Positions 44,949 through 51,876 of a DNA stretch of 51,876 nt are shown here, one piece after another. The notes under the pieces were generated by a model. That model was given only the letters and a program-made list of their open reading frames with translations, searched no databases and had not been told where the DNA came from. Every line of letters begins with the position of its first letter. Position 1 is the stretch's first letter. The translations under genes and the position numbers were made by a program. The DNA comes from an uncultured Rhodospirillales bacterium (lineage in GTDB: Bacteria > Pseudomonadota > Alphaproteobacteria > RF32 > CAG-239), in the NCBI GenBank assembly GCA_902761715.1, contig CACWLK010000010.1, positions 1 through 51,876 on the forward strand, written 5' to 3'.

Positions 44949-45734
44949 TTATATTCTGGTGTTATAAGCTTTTCTGCTTTTAAGGAAACACCATACCCCG
45001 ACCGGAATAGTCAGAGCATATATAATTACCATGGAGCTCAAAACCACCCACGGCATACTGAACACCAACGTTGCCCCGAATACGAGAACAACAAACAGCG
45101 GAGCAATCATATAGGTAGGTATTTTCATATGCTTTGTTGATACGGTTGGGATGCGGCTTATCATCAGCATTGCAACCACAAACATCACAATACTGCACAG
45201 GCAGTTGCTTTGCAACCAAGCACATTCTTTGAACTCAAAACTCAGCATTACCGGCAAAACTCCCAATGCTGCTGCTGCCGGAGCCGGTACTCCCGTAAAA
45301 TAGTTATGCCAATATGAAGGTTGCGGTTCATCATCAAGCATTGTATTAAAACGAGCCAGTCTCATGGCCATACAGATTGCAAATAACATACAGAAAAACC
45401 AGCCGAACTTTGGAAAGTCGAACAATGTCCATCTATACATCAAAATTGCCGGAGCCACACCGAAACTTGCAAAATCAGACAAAGAATCAAGTTCGGCACC
45501 AAACTTGGTTGAGCCTTTAAGCATACGGGCAACTCGTCCGTCGAGCATATCAAAAATTGCTGCCAAAAAAATGCAGGCAATTGCTTTTGTAAAATTTCCC
45601 GACATTGAATAACGCATTGATGTAATGCCTGCGCATAAGGCCAAAGTCGTTACCATATTGGGAATAATTTTTCGCATTGGCAAAGATGTCAATTTTTGTT
45701 TTGACATCTGCAACTTTGCATTAATATTTTCCAT
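44949..45734 (-). CDS. pssA: CDP-diacylglycerol-serine O-phosphatidyltransferase
   Basis: A 261-residue integral membrane enzyme that makes phosphatidylserine from CDP-diacylglycerol. The CDP-alcohol phosphotransferase motif is complete: FDMLDGRVARMLKGS then GAELDSLSDFASFG (DxxDGxxAR...GxxxDxxxD, about residues 61-88). About seven hydrophobic helices. Its ATG overlaps the psd stop, so product and consumer of phosphatidylserine are made together. Confidence 0.95.
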   Translation of the reverse strand: MENINAKLQMSKQKLTSLPMRKIIPNMVTTLALCAGITSMRYSMSGNFTKAIACIFLAAIFDMLDGRVARMLKGSTKFGAELDSLSDFASFGVAPAILMYRWTLFDFPKFGWFFCMLFAICMAMRLARFNTMLDDEPQPSYWHNYFTGVPAPAAAALGVLPVMLSFEFKECAWLQSNCLCSIVMFVVAMLMISRIPTVSTKHMKIPTYMIAPLFVVLVFGATLVFSMPWVVLSSMVIIYALTIPVGVWCFLKSRKAYNTRI

Positions 45735-46465
45735 TATCTTTTCTCCCCGAGCACTTGATTATAACCGCTCTTAAGGTTTGCCAAAACAGTTTCACCGGCA
45801 ATCATTGTCTGTCCCAAACAAACCATCGGTTCAACGCCTTCGGGCAAATAAACATCCAATCTTGAGCCAAAACGAATGAGCCCGAAACGCTCCCCTGCCA
45901 AATATTTACTGCCTTTTTTAGCAAAACACAAAATCCTGCGAGCAACCAATCCGGCAATTTGAACAAACGCAATCTCTTTGCCGTCAATTGTTTCCATCGC
46001 CAAGAGTTGCCGTTCATTGTCTTTGCTGGCTTTATCGAGCGTGGCATTAAAGAATTTCCCCTTTATATATGCGGTTTTGGTAATTGTTCCGCTTGCCGGA
46101 GCACGATTGACATGCACATTAAACACACTCATAAACACGCTGATTCTTGTAAACTGTTTATCCTGCAGTCCCAGTTCTTTAGGGCCATTAATTTTTGTAA
46201 TCATCTGCACTTTTCCGTCCGCCGGAGAAACCACAATTCCGTCAATCAGCGGAGTAACTCGTTCCGGATCACGGAAGAAAAAGTAGCACCATACTGTCAA
46301 TACCAGACCGGCAACACCCAATGGCGCCCAAATCCATGCCAGTAACGCTGTTACCACGGCAAAAACGGCGACAAACTTCCAGCCTTCCTTGTTGATATGC
46401 GGAAAAGCGTATGGAATAATGCTGTTGCGCAAAAAGTCCTTTAAGTGAGTAAGATCAAATTTCAT
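45734..46465 (-). CDS. psd: phosphatidylserine decarboxylase
   Basis: A 243-residue precursor of the short alphaproteobacterial type, which decarboxylates phosphatidylserine to phosphatidylethanolamine. It has two N-terminal membrane helices (about 25-60), [24 protein letters not shown] and the C-terminal [11 protein letters not shown]. Self-cleavage at the Gly-Ser there yields the pyruvoyl group. AAGGA lies upstream of the ATG. It overlaps pssA by one base. Confidence 0.95.
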   Translation of the reverse strand: MKFDLTHLKDFLRNSIIPYAFPHINKEGWKFVAVFAVVTALLAWIWAPLGVAGLVLTVWCYFFFRDPERVTPLIDGIVVSPADGKVQMITKINGPKELGLQDKQFTRISVFMSVFNVHVNRAPASGTITKTAYIKGKFFNATLDKASKDNERQLLAMETIDGKEIAFVQIAGLVARRILCFAKKGSKYLAGERFGLIRFGSRLDVYLPEGVEPMVCLGQTMIAGETVLANLKSGYNQVLGEKR

Positions 46466-46569
46466 AATATTTATCCTTTCAATTTGTCATATGTACCGAA
46501 ACGCTGTTTCTGCCATACATTTGACATCAGATACCTAAGCACATTTTGGTATAATTATCAAGTTTAGAC

Positions 46570-46598
46570 TTGCATTTATAAAAATTTATTTGTATAAA
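46570..46598 (+). promoter_or_regulatory. promoter of tRNA-Leu
   Basis: TTGCAT (46570-46575), a 17-base spacer and TATAAA (46593-46598) lie just before the tRNA, placing the transcript start near 46605, 8 bases before the mature 5' end. Confidence 0.7.
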
Positions 46599-46612
46599 CA
46601 TTGCCAGATTGA

Positions 46613-46699
46613 GCGCTTGTGGCGGAACTGGTAGACGCTGCAGACTTAAAATCTGTTGGGAGCAATCCCGTGCCGGTTCGATTCCGGCCTAGCGCACCA
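46613..46699 (+). tRNA. tRNA-Leu (anticodon UAA)
   Basis: An 87-base class II tRNA with encoded CCA. Seen are the D arm (GGCGGAACTGGTAGACGC), the anticodon stem-loop with CTTAAAA (anticodon TAA), a variable arm GGGAGCAATCCC, and the T arm GCCGGTTCGATTCCGGC. The acceptor stem GCGCTTG/CTAGCGC pairs except for a U-U opposition at position 6-67. A hypothetical protein frame that reads through this RNA is an artefact. Confidence 0.97.
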
Positions 46700-46735
46700 A
46701 TTAAAACACCACCCCTTGCGGGTGGTTTTTTAATT
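46699..46735 (+). terminator. terminator of tRNA-Leu
   Basis: AATTAAAACACCACCC and GGGTGGTTTTTTAATT form a hairpin with a short loop (CTTGC) and T-run directly after the CCA end. Confidence 0.85.
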
Positions 46736-46865
46736 GGTATGATAAACAGAGTTATCGAACCGGCACCACATAGGTGTTTTTTATGTCGCTCCCTTATTTT
46801 CCGGCAAAAATCATATTAACCCGATATTAAATTTTGCGCTGTATATTCCAATCAGGAGAACGACT

Positions 46866-47480
46866 ATGAAAATGCGCACCGTTATGATTATTTTGATTGC
46901 AATTCTTTACGGAATTGTAATGTACTTTGTGCTCAATCCTGATGCTTACGGAGCATATGTTGATTACTATCTTTTTCACAGTCGTGTTTTTTCTCGCCAT
47001 GACGAAAAAGCCTTTGAGCGCCACACCTTACCGGGAAGCATTGAACTGTATAAGACCTACCATGTCGGTAAAAATGATCCGCGTATTACATACCTCGGTT
47101 TCAGTACCAATCAGACCAGCGGTCGTTGGACACATGGCAAATATGCCAAAATGGCTTTTGAGTTGCCAAAAATCACTACAGACGTAATTGTTCGTTTTCA
47201 TCTCAATCCTTATGTAAATACGCACAATCAAAGGGTTGATGTTGAAGTTTTTGTAAATGGTGTCAACCTTGATATATGGAACTTTCGTGAGCGCAAATCC
47301 TTACCCCGTACTGAATTTGTAATTCCTAAAAAAATGCTTAAAGACACGCATCGTATAAACATTGATTTCAAAATTAAAGGCTATGCCTCACCTAAACAGT
47401 TGGGGTATGGCAACAACAATAATAAACTCGGCTTTTTCTTAAAAGAATTTGAGGTTGTTCCGAAGCCGACATCTCGTTAA
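46866..47480 (+). CDS. hypothetical membrane-anchored protein with β-rich ectodomain
   Basis: A 204-residue protein. An N-terminal helix (MIILIAILYGIVMYFVL, about 6-22) anchors it. A β-sandwich-like domain follows, with RWTHGKYAKMAFELPK and RVDVEVFVNGVNLDIWNF. The pattern of small hydrophobic strands with NG turns resembles accessory β-domains of envelope glycan enzymes; this is an inference and no family is named. AGGAG is upstream of the ATG. It is 14 bases before the flavin-reductase-like gene and probably in one unit with it. Confidence 0.65.
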   Translation: MKMRTVMIILIAILYGIVMYFVLNPDAYGAYVDYYLFHSRVFSRHDEKAFERHTLPGSIELYKTYHVGKNDPRITYLGFSTNQTSGRWTHGKYAKMAFELPKITTDVIVRFHLNPYVNTHNQRVDVEVFVNGVNLDIWNFRERKSLPRTEFVIPKKMLKDTHRINIDFKIKGYASPKQLGYGNNNNKLGFFLKEFEVVPKPTSR

Positions 47481-47494
47481 AAACAGGAAAGACA

Positions 47495-48256
47495 ATGACA
47501 AAAATTACATGGAAACCAGGAACTTTAGAATATCCTTTGCCTCCGGCAATGATTAGCTGTGGCACAATTGAACACCCCAACATTATGACAGCCGCATGGA
47601 CGGGGATTGTCAACTCCGAGCCACCGATGACCTATGTTTCTATTCGCCCGTCTCGCTATTCTCACGGCATAATCAAGGAGAGCGGAGAATTTGTCATTAA
47701 CCTGACTACTGAGCAACTGGTGGCCGCGGCTGATTTTTGCGGTGTAAAATCAGGCAAAGATGTTAACAAATTCAAAGAGATGAAGCTGACGGCGGGTCAA
47801 TGCTCAGAAATTTCGGCTCCGCAAATAGTTGAAAGCCCGGTCTCGCTGGAGTGCAAAGTCAAAGATATCAGTTCCCTCGGTTCACATGATATGTTTTTGG
47901 CAGAAATTGTCGCCGTAAATGTTGATGACAAATATATTGATGCCACCGGCAAATTACGCCTTGAAGACTGCAATTTGGTAGCCTATGCCCACAATGCTTA
48001 TTACAGTCTCGGCCGTTGTTTGGGCTTTTTTGGTTTTTCGGTCTGCCGCAACGCCATGAAAATCAATCAACGTATGAAAAACGTTGTGGTTGAAGTAAAA
48101 ACTCCTAAAATCAAACTTGAAGACCACAAATCTCCACAAAGACATAACGGTTTCAAGAGCAGGAGAAAATCTTCTAACCCAATGCGCAAAAAGGCGTTTT
48201 CAAGCACCGGAAAACTTGCCCGCCATGAGCGTAAACATCAGAGTCGCAGCAAATAG
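47495..48256 (+). CDS. flavin-reductase-like (FMN-binding split barrel) protein with basic C-terminal tail
   Basis: A 253-residue protein. Residues 1-190 match the flavin reductase/flavoredoxin split-barrel family (PAMISCGT, NIMTAAWTGIVNSEPPMTYVSIRPSRYSHGII, EFVINLTTEQL). These bind FMN and reduce flavin or act as electron carriers. A tail from about 195 to 253 is strongly basic (KIKLEDHK, KSRRKSSNPMRKK, RHERKHQSRSK) and unlike the usual family end. AGGAAAG precedes the ATG. The rubredoxin at 22026 could be an electron partner, but it is unlinked. Confidence 0.8.
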   Translation: MTKITWKPGTLEYPLPPAMISCGTIEHPNIMTAAWTGIVNSEPPMTYVSIRPSRYSHGIIKESGEFVINLTTEQLVAAADFCGVKSGKDVNKFKEMKLTAGQCSEISAPQIVESPVSLECKVKDISSLGSHDMFLAEIVAVNVDDKYIDATGKLRLEDCNLVAYAHNAYYSLGRCLGFFGFSVCRNAMKINQRMKNVVVEVKTPKIKLEDHKSPQRHNGFKSRRKSSNPMRKKAFSSTGKLARHERKHQSRSK

Positions 48257-48354
48257 AACATAAGTTTATAGCCCTTAGATTAAGCTCTTGTTAAACTTTT
48301 TTGTGCTATAATTCCCCTATAATCTATAAAATGCAATGATTACAGGGGATTAGT

Positions 48355-51300
48355 ATGAAGAAAATACGCATTTTATTTACCTTGCTTGCCGGCACATTTT
48401 TAAGCCGCCCGACGATGGCGCTTGATATTACTGCTGACTATTTGAACAGCCTTGATTCATCCGGACGCATGAATTGGAGTGAGTTTAACTCCTCTTCCGG
48501 TGAAGGCGAACCATTAAATTTGGTCCATATTGGTGATAAAACCTTTACATATCAATATGCTATCCCATCAGGATATACAACTGAATATACCCCCTATTAT
48601 GCTGACGGAAACGACATAAATCAAAAATTGTTTACCCATCTTAATCAGGGTGTTGTCAACAATTTCTACATTGAAGATCCCCTTCCTTCAGATTTATTTG
48701 ATATCAATTCTGATTTTTATCAAAATGATTACGGTTTTCGCAACCTTAACGCAGGATCAGCAAATGACGTAAACGGTTATTTTGTTGAAAACCTTATGGG
48801 TATTGAAAATACCGGCAGCATTAACAATATAAACTCAAGTTTTATCGGTAACTATAACGAAACCACAGGTTCTGCTCTTACCAACAGCGGAACCGTTCAA
48901 AATATTGTTGCCGACTACATCATAGGCAATACGGCAGGTCTTGCACGTTCTACTGGAGTACTACCGGCAGATCAGAGTAGCACCCGTTTTGCCAACGGCG
49001 GTGCCATCAGCGGTAACGTCGAAGGCGATATCTCTGCCAAACTCATTGCCGCCAACGGTGCATATGCATATAACCGTGCCGCTGGTGGTTTTATGGCCGG
49101 TGATGTAAATAATTTGACTGCCGACATCATCTATAACACCGCCGATGGCGATAGTGCGGCAAGCGGTGGTGCCTTTAGCGGCAGCATTAATGGTATTCTT
49201 AAATCTGAAAACATTGTCGGCAATAGCGCAATCGGTGGCAATAGCGCGGCCGGTGGCTTTTTGAGCGGCTATGTCAAAACTGTTGACGTTGAAAACATGA
49301 CCGACAACTATGCAAAAAGTCTGAATAACTCGGTCGGCGGTGCAATCAGCGGTTCTGCCGGAGAAATTTCTATTACCAATATTAAAGATAACTATGTATC
49401 TGCTGATACGGGCACTGCCGGGGGCGGTTTTTTGAGTGGTTATGCCGCCAATTTAACGGCAGACACCATCTCCGGCAACCATGCCGAAGGCGGTGAGGGC
49501 GCTGCCGGTGGTGCTATCAAAGGCAATATCTATGGCGATATCAATGCCAAAACGGTAACCGGAAACTATGTCAAATCTAATGGTATGTACGGTGCAGTTG
49601 GTGGTTTCATGAGCGGTCGTGCCGGCAATGTTACCGGCGATTTCATCGGCAATTATGCCGAAGGAGAGGATACTGTTTCAGGCGGTGCTTTTTATAACGA
49701 GCAATATATTTCTCCGATTGGGGTAATTTATGAAATTTATGACGATGATGACGAAGTCGCTTATACCTTTGGTCCGGCTTGGAGCAAAGACCTCGGAGTT
49801 TATCCCACCAACTATAACAATAACACATTTGAGGGGAACCATGCTAGCGGAGGCATTGCTTCTGGTGGTGCCATTGCCAACCGCATTTTTATAAATGCCC
49901 CTCAATATGACGAATATGAGGAATGGGCATCTGATCATGACAAAACTCCCGAAGATTTTTATAACGGCTTAGTCGAGGATTATCCTGCAGATCAATATGC
50001 TTCTTCATGGGAAGAAGCTGTTGCCGCCTCCGGTTTGCCTAATGTGTTGAATTTTAATAATACTAAGTTTATCAATAACTATGCCGATGGTGTATTGGGT
50101 GCGGGCGGTGCTATTATGAATACTCTTACGGTTAATGGAGAAGGTGTATTAAACAACGATGGTACAGCCGAGTTTAAAAGCGGCGGTGCCTATGCTGCTA
50201 CCATATCTGACAGCACATTTGACGGCAACTATGCTCACTCTAACACAGATTTTATGCCTACCCTTGGTGGAGCCATAGCCAATGGTTTTGATTTTGTGGT
50301 TTCTCTTGATAATGTAGATTCAAACGATGCAGACACTATTATACAGGCTGCTCGGGAATATAGTGATGAAATCAAAAAACAATCAGCCATGACTATCATC
50401 AATAGCACCTTTACCAACAACCATGCCGATAACGACTCAGGCGAGGCCTACGGTGGTGCCATTTATTCCCAAGGCGATCTTAATATCATTGCCAACAATG
50501 GCAAAACCTCGCTTTTCTCCGGCAACACTGCCAATGGAGAAAGCAACGCTATCTATATGAAAAAGACCACAGATGATTCTTCTGTAGATTCAGGAACACA
50601 TCCCTATGTTGGTCCGGGAGAAGCACATCTTGCCGGAGGTTATGTCGGCTCCGATTCCAACCTCAATTTAGGAGCTACAGACAAAGGTGTTGTTCAGTTT
50701 GATGATGCCATTGACGGCGACGGATATAATATTAATATTTCGGGCGACGGTACCGGCGTTGTCAAGTTCAATAACTTGGTCAAAAACGTTACCAACTTTA
50801 CACTTGGAGCAAATTCTATTACCCATTTGGGCTTGAACTCTAAGGTCTATGCTCAAAACATGAACATCAGCGCTTCTTCAATTCCGAGCGGTAATGCTGT
50901 TTCTTCTCCGATTATCACGGTTGATGTAGAGGTTGATAAGGATAACAACACCATTAACACCGGACAGATTTATGTTGATAATGATATTGAGGGTAGCTAC
51001 CGTGTATTGGTCAACTCTCTCAACCCCGATGTCTTGGATAATACCGAAGATGCAGTTGTACCGTTCTTGTTTGCGCCTGAAGATAATACGGATACATCTT
51101 CAAGCTTTAGCGTTGCTCGTGTAATCGGTAGCCCGTATCTTTGGGATGGCAAAGTCAATGCTCGTGATGAAACCGAGGGTTCCACCTGGTACCTTAACCT
51201 GACTGATGAAGAAAATCCGGAATATAATCCTGATGACCCGCAACCCAAACCGAGCAAAATTTATGCTCCTGAAGTTATTGCCGGTATCGGCTTACACGAG

Positions 51301-51876
51301 GCGGCTATTGAACAAACCCGCAGCGTCGTTCATAACGTAAAAGGCAAAGTTGAAAGCGGACATGAGTTCTGCCCGGCCTGTGGTATGTACAGCTACAATT
51401 GGGACGGCAAAAAACTCCGTAACATTTGGGCATTGGCTCAAGGCGAAAGCGCTAATATTGACAAACCTGTAGATATGGAAGCCAAAATCTGGGGTATAGA
51501 AGCCGGCTTTGATGTTCAAAGTGATTTACATAATACTTTGGGTGTATTTGCCTCGTATCGTAAAGGTCAGTATGATTTGTCCGGCAAGGGTAGCAAACTG
51601 CGCTCGAATATCGGCTCTGAAATTGACATCAACAGCTATCTCGCCGGATTGTATTACCGCTATGACCATAACTTTAACTGGTTGTTCGGTACTATCTATG
51701 GCGGCATACAGGAAGCCGAAGTTGAAACCGAAGACCATATCGCCAAATTTGACACCGACGGCATAGAGTTTGGAGCAAGCATTGAGTTTGGTCGCACCAT
51801 TCCGCTTGCCAGAGACTTAACCTTAGATCCGAGTGTTGGTTTATACTATACTCAAGTCAACTTTGATGACACCAAA
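48355..51876 (+). CDS. Pmp-like autotransporter (paralogue 2), 3' truncated by window
   Basis: The first 1174 residues are visible and the frame is open to the window end. A signal peptide (cleavage after MA, about residue 23) precedes a long passenger. It has more than ten GGAI/GGAF/GGFM/GGFL-type glycine repeats and FxxN-type motifs (TFEGN, KFINN, TFDGN, TFTNN, LFSGN). A short NPEYNPDDPQPKP linker leads to GIGLHEAAIEQTRS, CPACG (Cys1006, Cys1009) and most of a β-barrel. From LFSGNTANGESNAI onward it is closely similar to the gene at 13610. No good Shine-Dalgarno beyond GGGG is seen. A surface adhesin role is inferred. Confidence 0.9.
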   Translation, partial: MKKIRILFTLLAGTFLSRPTMALDITADYLNSLDSSGRMNWSEFNSSSGEGEPLNLVHIGDKTFTYQYAIPSGYTTEYTPYYADGNDINQKLFTHLNQGVVNNFYIEDPLPSDLFDINSDFYQNDYGFRNLNAGSANDVNGYFVENLMGIENTGSINNINSSFIGNYNETTGSALTNSGTVQNIVADYIIGNTAGLARSTGVLPADQSSTRFANGGAISGNVEGDISAKLIAANGAYAYNRAAGGFMAGDVNNLTADIIYNTADGDSAASGGAFSGSINGILKSENIVGNSAIGGNSAAGGFLSGYVKTVDVENMTDNYAKSLNNSVGGAISGSAGEISITNIKDNYVSADTGTAGGGFLSGYAANLTADTISGNHAEGGEGAAGGAIKGNIYGDINAKTVTGNYVKSNGMYGAVGGFMSGRAGNVTGDFIGNYAEGEDTVSGGAFYNEQYISPIGVIYEIYDDDDEVAYTFGPAWSKDLGVYPTNYNNNTFEGNHASGGIASGGAIANRIFINAPQYDEYEEWASDHDKTPEDFYNGLVEDYPADQYASSWEEAVAASGLPNVLNFNNTKFINNYADGVLGAGGAIMNTLTVNGEGVLNNDGTAEFKSGGAYAATISDSTFDGNYAHSNTDFMPTLGGAIANGFDFVVSLDNVDSNDADTIIQAAREYSDEIKKQSAMTIINSTFTNNHADNDSGEAYGGAIYSQGDLNIIANNGKTSLFSGNTANGESNAIYMKKTTDDSSVDSGTHPYVGPGEAHLAGGYVGSDSNLNLGATDKGVVQFDDAIDGDGYNINISGDGTGVVKFNNLVKNVTNFTLGANSITHLGLNSKVYAQNMNISASSIPSGNAVSSPIITVDVEVDKDNNTINTGQIYVDNDIEGSYRVLVNSLNPDVLDNTEDAVVPFLFAPEDNTDTSSSFSVARVIGSPYLWDGKVNARDETEGSTWYLNLTDEENPEYNPDDPQPKPSKIYAPEVIAGIGLHEAAIEQTRSVVHNVKGKVESGHEFCPACGMYSYNWDGKKLRNIWALAQGESANIDKPVDMEAKIWGIEAGFDVQSDLHNTLGVFASYRKGQYDLSGKGSKLRSNIGSEIDINSYLAGLYYRYDHNFNWLFGTIYGGIQEAEVETEDHIAKFDTDGIEFGASIEFGRTIPLARDLTLDPSVGLYYTQVNFDDTK

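Noticed and set aside
46619..46819. 66-residue open frame MAELVDAADLKSVGSNP...
   Set aside because: It reads through tRNA-Leu and its terminator; this is a well-known false frame produced by tRNA-Leu genes.

Overview
The window reads as a chromosomal segment of an AT-rich alphaproteobacterium, probably an uncultured host-associated lineage (the lineage is an inference). Supporting signs are an alphaproteobacterial-style 5S rRNA tail at the left edge, a sufB-C-D-S-DUF59 operon, alphaproteobacterial-type SucC, a short Psd paired with PssA, a TPR-BamB-Der neighbourhood, and Gram-negative envelope genes (autotransporters, lipoproteins, NlpD, BamB). No integrase, transposase, CRISPR array or phage module was seen. 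No stretch over about 300 bases lacks a gene.

Layout. 1-4 kb: 5S rRNA end, an HD hydrolase, an orphan type IV pilin-like gene, a 75-residue protein of unusual codon use, gpsA and two small unknowns. 4-8 kb (minus): nlpD-yajC-secD-secF, for protein export and cell-wall hydrolase activation. 8-13.5 kb (plus): a tightly overlapped Fe-S assembly operon, sufB, MazG-like, sufC, sufD, sufS and a DUF59 gene; sufE lies separately at 18.8 kb. 13.6-16.9 kb: a Pmp-like autotransporter whose paralogue starts at 48.4 kb and runs off the window. 17-22 kb: M20 peptidase and GNAT (minus), then sufE-sucC-sucD-comF (plus), in which SucD has lost its phosphohistidine. 22-28.5 kb: a 44-residue rubredoxin, slyX, an MtaD-like deaminase, a cold-shock protein, a His-rich secreted protein, an LD-carboxypeptidase and a 921-residue unknown. 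28.5-34 kb: murI, hslVU, hemW, an AmpG-like permease and a small membrane protein. 34-40 kb: fba, an HExxH protein, transketolase, a lipoprotein and an RNA uracil methyltransferase. 40-46.5 kb: a membrane protein, the TPR-bamB-der group, then psd-pssA. 46.6-51.9 kb: tRNA-Leu(UAA), a membrane-anchored protein, a flavin-reductase-like protein with a basic tail, and autotransporter 2.

How they fit. Most genes are housekeeping: Fe-S assembly with Fe-S users (hemW, the methyltransferase), export and outer-membrane assembly (SecDF-YajC, BamB), peptidoglycan metabolism (MurI, AmpG, LdcA, NlpD), phospholipid synthesis and central carbon (fba, tkt, gpsA). The parts most worth a second look are the catalytically altered SucC/SucD pair, a Cys/His cluster inserted in SufD, a MazG-like gene inside the suf operon, and the autotransporter pair with a conserved CPxC motif at the passenger-barrel junction.
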